The translations under genes were made by a program, and so were the position numbers. The notes under the pieces were generated by a model. The model saw nothing but the letters and a program-made list of their open reading frames with translations. It was not told the origin of the DNA and did not search any database. Below are positions 36,822-44,854 of a stretch of DNA of 64,000 nucleotides, in pieces; position 1 is the first letter of the stretch; each line of letters begins with the position of its first letter. The stretch is from Ga0077555 sp050250755 (GTDB lineage: Bacteria > Pseudomonadota > Alphaproteobacteria > Rhizobiales > Hyphomicrobiaceae). The stretch covers positions 1 through 64,000 of the forward strand of contig JBFWOB010000003.1 of assembly GCA_050250755.1 (NCBI GenBank). The letters run 5' to 3'.

Positions 36822-37952
36822 TTAGATGTCGACGCGCACCGCATGATTGTCCCAGTTCCAGGAGGATTCCGCCGTAGGCGTGACCGACCTGTGGGTGGCC
36901 GCCACGTCGGCAATGACACCCACGCCACTCGTCACGAGAAAACCGCCGGCTGCATCGCGCTTGGTAACGCCCGACACATCCCTCATCGCCTCAATGCCAA
37001 GAACCCTGCCGCTCGCAACGTCGAGCATAACGACCGCACCACCTTTCGAGGATGTCGCCGCAGCGATGGTGCCGCTGCTATCGACGGCGACCGAGCTGAC
37101 ATAGCCCGACAATGCGGCCGCCGCCTCGTCCGATAGGGGCGTCGCAACCAAAGCGGCTTGGCGCCGATGTCGATAGATCAGCGCTTCCGCAAGAGGTTGC
37201 CCGCCCGGCACCCCTCTTACGATCTGCGCACCGAGCACCACCGTGTTATTCTCCCCGACTTCGAGATGACGTAGCGAAAGCGCACCGCCGGCAGGGATCG
37301 CATGTTTCTCCAGCAGCGCCCCCGTCGTGACGTCGATGTAGGCCAGCGAGGTCTCGACCGCTTCGAGATTGAGCACGCGACGGCCGCCACCGATGTCGGG
37401 ATGCTCCCGCAGTCCACCGTTGGCAACGACCATCACGCGCGAGCCCGCCAGAAAAGCCAGATCGTGCGGACCGATGCCGTGCGAAGCGAACTCGCCGACC
37501 CGGTAAAAGCCGCCGGTTGCGTCGTAGACCCCGATCACGCCGCGCCTGCCCTCAAAGTCGTTCTCGGTCGTGTAGAGCAGCCGCCCGTCCGGCGAAAAGA
37601 CGCCATGCCCATAGAAATGTCTGTCCGCCGGCGTCTCGAAGACAACAGGTGCCTCGCCTCGATACGCCGAGAAAGCGACGGCGAAATTTCCGGGTCGGCG
37701 CGCGAACGCCACGCAGCGTCCCGATACCGGCGAAACGGCAACATCATGCCCTCGCCCCGGCAGGACGACAGCAGTCACGTCTTTGCCGTCGTGTGAGAAG
37801 ATCGCAGCCGAAAAGCGGCCGTCGGGGCCGCGACGAGCCGCCGCGAAAAGACGTCCCGTCTCCGCACACCCTAATTTCGGCCATGCCGCTGTCGCGGCCC
37901 CACCTATCATCGCCGCAAGCGCGGCTCTACGGTCAATCCCCATCGGAGGCAT
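36822..37952 (-). CDS. DUF1513 periplasmic protein (beta-propeller-like)
   Basis: A 376-residue protein with a twin-arginine-like export signal (RRAALAAMIGGAATAAWPKLGCAE). The rest has repeated blade-like strands (VAFSAYRGEAPVVFETPADRHFYGHGVFSPDGRLLYTTEND; FLAGSRVMVVANGGLREHPD), typical of DUF1513, a predicted beta-propeller. The family is regularly encoded beside imelysins and dihaem DUF1111 proteins, as here, and is thought to participate in iron acquisition, but no activity is established. It overlaps the end of the preceding imelysin gene by 20 bases, so it is the last gene of that operon. Confidence 0.85.
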   Translation of the reverse strand: MPPMGIDRRAALAAMIGGAATAAWPKLGCAETGRLFAAARRGPDGRFSAAIFSHDGKDVTAVVLPGRGHDVAVSPVSGRCVAFARRPGNFAVAFSAYRGEAPVVFETPADRHFYGHGVFSPDGRLLYTTENDFEGRRGVIGVYDATGGFYRVGEFASHGIGPHDLAFLAGSRVMVVANGGLREHPDIGGGRRVLNLEAVETSLAYIDVTTGALLEKHAIPAGGALSLRHLEVGENNTVVLGAQIVRGVPGGQPLAEALIYRHRRQAALVATPLSDEAAAALSGYVSSVAVDSSGTIAAATSSKGGAVVMLDVASGRVLGIEAMRDVSGVTKRDAAGGFLVTSGVGVIADVAATHRSVTPTAESSWNWDNHAVRVDI

Positions 37953-39048
37953 TGAATCCCAATGGCAAGTTCGTAACGGACGTAAGAAGCTCTCCGGCGG
38001 TCACGCGAGCGTTTTTCAACGGAAACCCGAGCGCGATGATGCGCTGCGCTGAGGCGCCTTCGAAGGGAGATTTGGCGCGGACCAACTCGGTTGCGGACTT
38101 CTCTGCCGTCGCAAGTTCCGCCCCGACCTGTTGCGCAAGATTTTTCGTATTCCCCGGATCGTCGCTTTTGCTGTCGATCAGCGCTTCCTCCAATCCTCCT
38201 TCAGCGTAGAGGTGACGCAGCCCTTCGATGTTGGCAACGATGAGGCGCATCGATCGGCGGCTCTTTCCAAGAACGGGCGCCATCTTGCGACGCTGCACGG
38301 TCAGTCCCAGAGGGCCCGCGAGACGTTGATCCCGGACCTTCTCCAATCCCACGTCGAGTGCCTTCGCCAAGGCCATGGTCGTCTCTTCAGGCTTCAGAAA
38401 GGTAGGATTGTCGTGGCCAGGGTCGAGCCAGAGCTTCGCAAAGCCATCCGGAGATGACCACTCGTCGGCAATCGACCGCGCAATGGTCGCGAGGTTCGAA
38501 GCAACGGCACTTGCAAATCGGCACCGGAACCGCGCAGCTTCATCGACTGCAGAATTCCCGGATGTCCCCCCGAAAAGCAGTTCCTCGAGCGCCGGCAGGC
38601 CTTGCACGGCCACGCTCTTCTCCGCCAGCCGCTTGGCATCCAGCACATCGACAGGGCGTTCCCGCAGGATCTTCGCCATCTGTCGTGCACCGATCCCTCG
38701 CCTGTCCGGCCAGAACATGATCCTCTCGGTGCGCTGCTCGGCCGTGACCGGACCGAACGTGATGTGATCGACACCCCCCCACGCAGAGACGACCGTATCG
38801 AAAGCCTCATCAACTTTGCGCCGAGACCCCGCCGCGTCTCCACCACAATGCGCGGAGACTGCCGCGTCCAGCCCCTTCATTGCCTCTGCCAAGCGCTGGT
38901 AGCCCGGCCGGATGTGCTTCTCGAGCGCCTGCTGCGCGAGACGCACGTGGTTGAATTCGGACGTCCCGCCCGCGCCCGACGCGCGATCGACCGAAACAGA
39001 GAGCGACAGAAGAGCGCCAGCAAGCGCAAGTGACGCCATTGCGCGCAT
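37933..39048 (-). CDS. Imelysin-like (IrpA-type) protein with degenerate GxHxxE
   Basis: A 371-residue periplasmic protein with a signal peptide (MRAMASLALAGALLSLSVSVDRASG). The four-helix-bundle imelysin fold is suggested by repeated long helical segments such as HVRLAQQALEKHIRPGYQRLAEAMKGLDAAV, and WGGVDHITFGPV and GLPALEELLFG correspond to the two conserved imelysin regions. In the second, the GxHxxE motif reads GLPALEE, so the conserved His is replaced by Pro-Ala; peptidase activity is therefore doubtful. It is the second imelysin of the cluster; ATG 39048 is chosen because AGGAG stands eight bases upstream. Confidence 0.8.
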   Translation of the reverse strand: MRAMASLALAGALLSLSVSVDRASGAGGTSEFNHVRLAQQALEKHIRPGYQRLAEAMKGLDAAVSAHCGGDAAGSRRKVDEAFDTVVSAWGGVDHITFGPVTAEQRTERIMFWPDRRGIGARQMAKILRERPVDVLDAKRLAEKSVAVQGLPALEELLFGGTSGNSAVDEAARFRCRFASAVASNLATIARSIADEWSSPDGFAKLWLDPGHDNPTFLKPEETTMALAKALDVGLEKVRDQRLAGPLGLTVQRRKMAPVLGKSRRSMRLIVANIEGLRHLYAEGGLEEALIDSKSDDPGNTKNLAQQVGAELATAEKSATELVRAKSPFEGASAQRIIALGFPLKNARVTAGELLTSVTNLPLGFNASDGD

Positions 39049-39059
39049 CACGATGTCTC

Positions 39060-40577
39060 CTAAAGGGAGCCGACAAAGGCGATCAGGCGTTGCCGATCCT
39101 CGGCCGTCAAGGCTGCGAACCCATCGCGAGCGCTTTGAGCCTCTCCGCCATGCCAGAGGATGGCCTCGGTAAGATCGCGCGCGCGTCCGTCATGCAGAAA
39201 GAACGCGTGACCGTTGACGATCTCAGTCAACCCGATACCCCACAGCGGAGCCGTGCGCCACTCGCGACCGTCCGCTTTTCCTTCCGGGCGCCCGTCGGCG
39301 AGCCCATCGCCCATATCATGCAGCAGGAGATCGGTATAAGGCCAGATCGTCTGTCCCCGCAGATGCTCATCAGGCGAGGACTGGCCGGTCTTGAACGAGG
39401 GCACGTGGCAGCGGGCGCATCCGATATCGTGAAAGATCTGCTTGCCGCGAAGCACGTCGGGAGCGTCGGGCGTGCGACGCATGGGAACGGCAAGATTACG
39501 CGCGTAGAACGCGACGAGATCGAGGAGCTTTGCGTTGATTTCCTCGGCAGGCTTGGCCGCGCTCCCACCATGCGGCGCCTCACGGCACGCCTTCTGGAAC
39601 GGCATGCAATCTCCGAACGGCAAGGGAGCCATCCAGCTCCCGATGCCGATATCGCCTGCGAACGCTTCCGCCGCTTGTTGCTTGACCGTCGGCTGCCCAG
39701 CCTTCCAACCGAAACGGCCGAGCGCCACTGCGTTCGCTTCTATCGACCACACGCGGTTGGCCCGCCCCGAGATGCCGTCGCCATCCCTGTCGTCGGCATC
39801 TTCGTGAGCCAGGATATCGGCCTCTGGAATAGCCTCGAGCAGACCAAGCCCGATCATCTGCGGTGTCAACCGCGGCGACATCATCGTTTGCGGATGCAGC
39901 GGACCATAGCCGAGATCGCGAATGCCGTAGCTCGGCTTGCGAAGCGTCACTGTCTCGCCGCCCGAAAGCGGGACCTTCACGTCTTGATAGGTCACCTCCA
40001 TGTGGCCTTCGCCAGCATGGCCCTGCACGCCGAGTTCTTGAAGTTGGCCGCCGTAGTGAGGCTCGCGCACTATGCTTGCTCTCCCGGATGCAATGAGCAT
40101 CCGCTCGGCCTCCGTTTGCGGAGGGATCGAGAGGCGCAGAAACATCGAGATCGAACGACCTTCCGGACCCGGCCCAAGCGGAGGATGTCCCCGTCCATCC
40201 TTCAGATGACAAGCTTGGCAGGCGCGCGCGTTGTAGAGCGGCCCGAGCCCATCCGACGATTTGGTCGAGGACGGGGAAGAGACCCAGTTCTTGCGAAAGA
40301 TACCGTTCCCGATCTTGAAATCGAGCTCGCGCGCAAACGCCATGTTGGCCGAAAGCTGCGAGAAGGCATCGGCCGTGGTGGTCCCGACCTTCGCGGTAGC
40401 CTGCCCTCCAGGGCTCTCTTCACCGGGCTCGAAGGCCGCAACGCGCGGCGGGCCTGCCAGATAAGCCGGCACCGAGCGGCTTTCCCCGAATGCTGCTCCT
40501 GTGGCAAGCACAATGAGACCAGCGACTCCTCCCCACGCATAGGGGAGTAGAAAACCGCGCCGCCAGGAATGTACCAT
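39060..40577 (-). CDS. Dihaem DUF1111 c-type cytochrome (thiol oxidoreductase-like)
   Basis: A 505-residue exported protein with a hydrophobic N-terminal signal. Two haem c sites are visible: CQACH near residue 125 and CARCH near residue 395, consistent with the dihaem DUF1111 (di-haem oxidoreductase) family. The MSPRLTPQMIGLGLLEAIPEADILAHEDADDRDGDGISGRAN segment carries a Ca-binding-like acidic loop. Members work in the periplasm next to imelysins and are thought to handle electrons for metal reduction or oxidation. It lies five bases after the upstream imelysin stop, and eleven bases before the second imelysin. Confidence 0.85.
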   Translation of the reverse strand: MVHSWRRGFLLPYAWGGVAGLIVLATGAAFGESRSVPAYLAGPPRVAAFEPGEESPGGQATAKVGTTTADAFSQLSANMAFARELDFKIGNGIFRKNWVSSPSSTKSSDGLGPLYNARACQACHLKDGRGHPPLGPGPEGRSISMFLRLSIPPQTEAERMLIASGRASIVREPHYGGQLQELGVQGHAGEGHMEVTYQDVKVPLSGGETVTLRKPSYGIRDLGYGPLHPQTMMSPRLTPQMIGLGLLEAIPEADILAHEDADDRDGDGISGRANRVWSIEANAVALGRFGWKAGQPTVKQQAAEAFAGDIGIGSWMAPLPFGDCMPFQKACREAPHGGSAAKPAEEINAKLLDLVAFYARNLAVPMRRTPDAPDVLRGKQIFHDIGCARCHVPSFKTGQSSPDEHLRGQTIWPYTDLLLHDMGDGLADGRPEGKADGREWRTAPLWGIGLTEIVNGHAFFLHDGRARDLTEAILWHGGEAQSARDGFAALTAEDRQRLIAFVGSL

Positions 40578-40582
40578 CGAGA

Positions 40583-41878
40583 CTATCTCTTCTTCGAGAG
40601 CGCCTTTCCAGGATCATCGAGGCTATCCGATCCTTCGATCTTCACCTCTTTGAGCTCCAGCGCCGCAATCGCTCTCTCGAATTCTTTGGTTTGTGCGATG
40701 AGCGCACCGATCGCAGCCTCGACTACGGCATTGCCCTCGGCATTCCCCTCGCCGATCATTTGATCATAAGCCTCTTTCGTCTCTGCGCGTTGCTTCAAGG
40801 CGCCCATGCGCGAAACTGTCTCGGCTAGTGCTTTACGCGCGCGATCATCGATCTCGGGTGACTTGGCTTTGACGAGATCGGATACGCTAGCGCCAGAAAC
40901 CAGCGTCCCGTCGCTGCGCTTGTAACGACCCAGATACACGTTCTCGATCCCGATCACGTCGTAGTAGTGCGAGTTGTGGGTGTTATCGGAGAAGCAGTCA
41001 TGCTCCTCTTCTGGGTCGTTGAGCAGAAGACCAAGCTTCATGCGCTCGCCAGCCATCTCGCCATACGACAGGCTGGCAAGCCCGGTGAAGATCGCCGTTA
41101 ACGCATCGCTTTCCGATTTATCCAACTCGACACGAGCTGCCCCCTTCGGCTTCCACTGCGCTACCATAAAGGCAAGATCGTCGATGAGCAGATCGGTGGC
41201 CACCGTTAGATAGGCCGCGCGGCGATCACAATTGCCGCCCGTGCAAGCTTTGCCTTTGACGAAGTCGGTGAAAGGCCGATTGCCTGCCCCCGGCCCGGTG
41301 CCGTTGAGGTCTTGCCCCCAAAGCAGAAACTCGATGGCGTGATAGCCGGTGGCCACGTTTGCCTCGATCTTCTCAGCCTCCTGCAGCGTATCGGCGAGCA
41401 GCTTCTTGGTGATCTTGCTGGCATCCACCGTTCGCCCGCCAACCTTGAGCTTGCGGTTGGCAATGACATTGGCCGTGTAGAGGGGATTGGTGTCGGATGC
41501 CGTTCCGTAGCTCGGGTCGACGTAATCGATGAGGCCTTCATCGAGCGGCCAGGCATTCACTTTGCCTTCCCACTCGTCCACGATCTTGTTGCCGAACCGA
41601 AAAGCCTCCGTCTGCATATAAGGCACGCGCGCCATTTTCCAGGCCTCCCGCGCCGCCTTCAAGGTTTCGTCGCTGGGCTTGGCAATAAGCGCGGCGATCT
41701 TCGCCTTCAGGTTACGCGCAGCCGCAAGCGCATCCTCGTAGCCCGCTTGCGCGATGTTCGCATATGTATTGATGACGTCACGGTTGCTTTGAGCCACAGC
41801 GGGCGTCGCCCCAACGAGAAGCGCGCTCAGCCCCACGACACCGATCGCCCAAGTCATCAAAATCCGCATTCTGCTCAC
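40583..41878 (-). CDS. Imelysin (IrpA family, peptidase M75-like)
   Basis: A 431-residue imelysin with a signal peptide (residues 1-30). The diagnostic GYHAIEFLLWGQDLNGTGPG contains the GxHxxE motif that defines the M75 family, and EEEHDCFSDNTHNSHYYDVIGIENVYLGRY is the conserved second region. Family members are periplasmic or outer-membrane proteins tied to iron uptake (IrpA in cyanobacteria, EfeO-like partners), although peptidase activity is disputed. Translation probably begins at GTG 41878, with GGAGAG five bases upstream; ATG 41869 is the alternative. It lies 44 bases downstream of the porin gene. Confidence 0.88.
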   Translation of the reverse strand: MSRMRILMTWAIGVVGLSALLVGATPAVAQSNRDVINTYANIAQAGYEDALAAARNLKAKIAALIAKPSDETLKAAREAWKMARVPYMQTEAFRFGNKIVDEWEGKVNAWPLDEGLIDYVDPSYGTASDTNPLYTANVIANRKLKVGGRTVDASKITKKLLADTLQEAEKIEANVATGYHAIEFLLWGQDLNGTGPGAGNRPFTDFVKGKACTGGNCDRRAAYLTVATDLLIDDLAFMVAQWKPKGAARVELDKSESDALTAIFTGLASLSYGEMAGERMKLGLLLNDPEEEHDCFSDNTHNSHYYDVIGIENVYLGRYKRSDGTLVSGASVSDLVKAKSPEIDDRARKALAETVSRMGALKQRAETKEAYDQMIGEGNAEGNAVVEAAIGALIAQTKEFERAIAALELKEVKIEGSDSLDDPGKALSKKR

Positions 41879-41922
41879 GACATCTCTCCATCAAGCGCAT
41901 GCCGGACGGTCGCCGACTTCGC

Positions 41923-43305
41923 TTAATACTTGACCGTGGATCGCACACCCAGCACTGCGGCATCGCGTGCCCGCCGATCGCCCAGCGAATCATCGTCTGG
42001 ATCGACACCGCCCCCGCCGGGGCGCCAGAAGTACTGGAAATCCGGCTGCACCGTCCAGCCCGGAACGATCTCTGCCGTATAGCTGATCTCAACGACGGTC
42101 TCCGAACTCCGTGTCGGCGCCCCAATGTCGCCGACCAGATTACGATCCCGATCAGCCCCTCGCGCCGCGCTTGCAATGCTGCTATGGCCGATCCCAATGC
42201 CGACCACGTCACTCGGCCGACCCGCTACGAGCCCCGTGAAGACGATACCGCTCTCCACATAGTAGCCGATCAGGTTCCGGTCATCGGGGCTGCCGATAAC
42301 CCGACCAAACACGGCGATGCCTCGGCTTTCCGAACCAGGAACCCGATAAATTGTCTGATCGACCACGCCGTAAAGACCATAATTCTGTTGGAACATCGCC
42401 GCGACTCCACGTGTCACGGCGAGCAAGCCGCCCGCCTCATCAAGGCGTGTACTGTCAAAGCTGCCGAAATGCTGCCAGCCGCCGACCTTGAACACACCCG
42501 GAAGACCGATGTCGTACTTACCCTGCCCCTCGATCATCACGAGCAATGGATCGCCCATGGGAAACTCGAGGCCGTCGCTATTGCAGCGTTGAGGGTCATC
42601 GATGGCACAAGGGCGCGCGACTTCGCCGTTGAAGAACCCGGCGAGTAATGTGAAATCGTCGCCTGACAGCTTGAGACGCGCGCCGGGCGTCGCCAGCGGA
42701 TACGCCGGACCACCATCGGGAAGATTGGCTGCCGCGATCGTCGGCCAACCAAACGTGCCGTTGAGGAGCGCGCCTCCGCTCTCGCTCGTCAGAAACTCGC
42801 TGTCTGCAGCAAGCTGTCCAACGCGAATGGAAACCTTTCCTTCAAGTAGCGATTGCTCCAGCCATAGCTCGAAGAGCCGTGTTGCCGGCGTCGCCTCGAT
42901 GTTGCTGACAGGCGCGAGACTGCCCACGTTCTCCGCGCTGATGCTACGACCATGAATTTGAAAGGCATTGACGTGAAATGTAAGGCCACGCCAGCCCAGG
43001 AGCTTTTCGAGTTCCCAATCGGTGTGGAGTTCGAGCCGGCCACCATACTGTGCACCGCGCTTCACCCCGCCCGCGACAACGCCGAACACCTCGCCGATAT
43101 AGTTGACGCCATATTGGATCCCCTGCGAGGCAAGCCGAGCGCGAACCCCGCCGGGATCCGCAAGCTCGGGCGGAAGGCTGCGCGCGACGGAATGTTCGGG
43201 CGCGGCAATCGCAATTGGCGCTCGTTCTTGGGCTGCGCCCTCCCCCGCACCGCTGGCAATTCCGAGCGTGAGACAGGCCACGAGCCATTTCACCGAAGCA
43301 GTCAT
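41923..43305 (-). CDS. OprB-family carbohydrate-selective porin
   Basis: A 460-residue outer-membrane protein with a signal peptide (cleaved around residue 26). The OprB domain is visible from GIQYGVNYIGEVFGVVAGGVKRGAQYGGRLELHTDWELEKLLG through GWTVQPDFQYFWRPGGGG, and the C-terminus ends in an aromatic strand (VLGVRSTVKY), as expected for a beta-barrel. OprB porins usually pass sugars, but one is often found at the head of this imelysin/DUF1111 cluster in Hyphomicrobiales, where it may instead admit iron complexes. ATG 43305 is used; it is the first gene of the five-gene minus-strand operon. Confidence 0.85.
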   Translation of the reverse strand: MTASVKWLVACLTLGIASGAGEGAAQERAPIAIAAPEHSVARSLPPELADPGGVRARLASQGIQYGVNYIGEVFGVVAGGVKRGAQYGGRLELHTDWELEKLLGWRGLTFHVNAFQIHGRSISAENVGSLAPVSNIEATPATRLFELWLEQSLLEGKVSIRVGQLAADSEFLTSESGGALLNGTFGWPTIAAANLPDGGPAYPLATPGARLKLSGDDFTLLAGFFNGEVARPCAIDDPQRCNSDGLEFPMGDPLLVMIEGQGKYDIGLPGVFKVGGWQHFGSFDSTRLDEAGGLLAVTRGVAAMFQQNYGLYGVVDQTIYRVPGSESRGIAVFGRVIGSPDDRNLIGYYVESGIVFTGLVAGRPSDVVGIGIGHSSIASAARGADRDRNLVGDIGAPTRSSETVVEISYTAEIVPGWTVQPDFQYFWRPGGGGVDPDDDSLGDRRARDAAVLGVRSTVKY

Positions 43306-44116
43306 CACTTATCCCGACCGGTGCGATGCACAAACGCAATGCTGAATAGGTAAAGATTCTCGTCGAGACAATCGAGACGCCGCGCGTTGCTCCGCTGCAT
43401 CATCATCGATGGCGACTCTTTTCGGCATCACTTGGCGATTTCCAATCTCACAGCAGACCTCACCCATAAAGGTGGCACGTCGCGCGACACAGGTGAGACC
43501 GGATGCCCTCCGCATCGTGTTGACGCGGTAAGGCGTGAAGCAAAGTCACGAATACTCTTGTTGAACAGCGCAGTAAATCGATCATAGGAAATGGAAAGGA
43601 TGCTTATGAGTTAAGCACTCGTCCAAACGAATGAATGAGATTGAGATTTTATCCCCAAAAACATGCTCAACTGACAAGTGCATCTGGCACGGAAGCAAAA
43701 TTCGTCCTGAGGTTGACATTTCGCCATCTCGCACCTATTGAAGGTTGCGCATCATCCTCATATGGAAAACCACACAGGCTTCTGAAGCCATTTTTATCAA
43801 TTGGCGGCGAGCGCGTCGTCTACACACAGCGGAGGGCTACCGTGGGAAACAACGGAGCAGCCACGCGGTTCTGTAACGATGACGTAGGACCGACGGCACT
43901 TGAACGGGCAGCTGCGATGGGTGGCTGCTCCTGGGATATGGGGTCATCCCCAGAAGCGCATCGCATGCAATGCGCAGCAACTCATTCGATGAACGTCAAG
44001 TCTCTCGTCGAGGTCGACGACTGGGAGCATCCACATAGTGTCGAGCGAACACTTCAGATCAGCATGATCAGTGAGCCTTGCGCTCGCGCAGAAATTACGC
44101 GGGAGACGGTGAAGGT
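43306..44116. other. Gene-poor 0.8-kb region upstream of the glucosylglycerol locus
   Basis: No convincing gene is seen. The middle (about 43540-43800) is noticeably AT-rich compared with the rest of the window. A frame runs open from 43635 to 44120, but its composition is unlike a protein and it overlaps the phosphatase start, so I do not call it. The region should contain the promoter of the porin/imelysin operon on one side and that of the glucosylglycerol operon on the other. Candidate -35/-10 boxes are listed separately; no clear iron-response operator was found. Confidence 0.6.
43713..43741 (+). promoter_or_regulatory. Candidate sigma-70 promoter for the glucosylglycerol operon
   Basis: TTGACA (43713-43718), a perfect -35, is followed after 17 bases by TATTGA (43736-43741), a reasonable -10. 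Transcription would start near 43748, giving a leader of about 370 bases before the first gene. Long leaders of salt-regulated operons can carry control elements, but none was recognised. Confidence 0.4.
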
Positions 44117-44854
44117 ATGACGGTGGCGAACTTGGTGCTCGCCACCGATCTCGACGGTACGTTCCTCGGCGGGTCCGACAAAGACCGCCGCTCGCTCTAC
44201 GGGGAATTAAAGGCCCGCGACGACGTCATCCTGATCTTCGTGACAGGAAGAGATATCGAGTTCGTCGCCAAGCTGATTGAAACGCCGGGCATGCCGCGTC
44301 CCGACTACATTATCGGAGACGTCGGCACATCGATCTATGACGGCCAACGGCTCGCGCCAATCGCAGATCTTGAAGCCCCGATCGCCGGCTTGTGGAACAG
44401 CGCCGGGCCGCGCGTCATGCAAATGCTCGATGGAGACCCTGGTCTCGAAATTCAAAACACGCCATTCCGCCATCGCGTCAGTTACGACTGCGATCCGTCC
44501 ATTCTTCGGCCAAGCAGCGCAGCCAAGGTGCGGGCGGCTGGTTTCGACTGCCTTTTATCCGCCGGTCGCTTTTTTGACGTTCTGCCAAAAGGGGTCTCGA
44601 AAGGTCCCACGCTCATCCGACTCATTCAATCACTGAGCGTCGATACCAACCGTGTTCTGGTCGCCGGCGATACCATGAATGATTTGTCGCTGTTCGAGAC
44701 CGGCTTCAAAGGTGTCGCCGTCGGGAATTCCGAGCCGGAACTCATCGCAGCCGTGCGCAACATGAGAAACGTCTATCGTAGTCAAGGTCTTGGTACAGCC
44801 GGCATTTCCGAGGCCGTCCGTCACTTTCAGTTCAAAGGGGGATCGAAGCCATGA
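44117..44854 (+). CDS. HAD phosphatase, probable glucosylglycerol-phosphate phosphatase (GgpP-like)
   Basis: A 245-residue HAD hydrolase of the sucrose-phosphatase/trehalose-phosphatase type. The nucleophile motif is DLDGT (Asp11, acid/base Asp13), motif II is FVTGR (Thr43), Lys162 lies in the motif III region (PKGVSKGP), and motif IV is GDTMNDLSL (Asp185, Asn188, Asp189). The cap carries EIQNTPFRHRVSYDC. It overlaps the synthase gene by four bases (ATGA), so it should act on that enzyme's product, glucosylglycerol-3-phosphate. In several proteobacteria a HAD domain and GgpS are fused as GgpPS; here they are separate. GGGAGACGGTGAAGG precedes the start. Confidence 0.8.
   Translation: MTVANLVLATDLDGTFLGGSDKDRRSLYGELKARDDVILIFVTGRDIEFVAKLIETPGMPRPDYIIGDVGTSIYDGQRLAPIADLEAPIAGLWNSAGPRVMQMLDGDPGLEIQNTPFRHRVSYDCDPSILRPSSAAKVRAAGFDCLLSAGRFFDVLPKGVSKGPTLIRLIQSLSVDTNRVLVAGDTMNDLSLFETGFKGVAVGNSEPELIAAVRNMRNVYRSQGLGTAGISEAVRHFQFKGGSKP

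Noticed and set aside
43635..44120. 161-codon plus-strand frame upstream of the GgpP-like gene
   Set aside because: AT-rich, no recognisable domain, no signal or ribosome binding site, and it overlaps the start of the better-supported gene.
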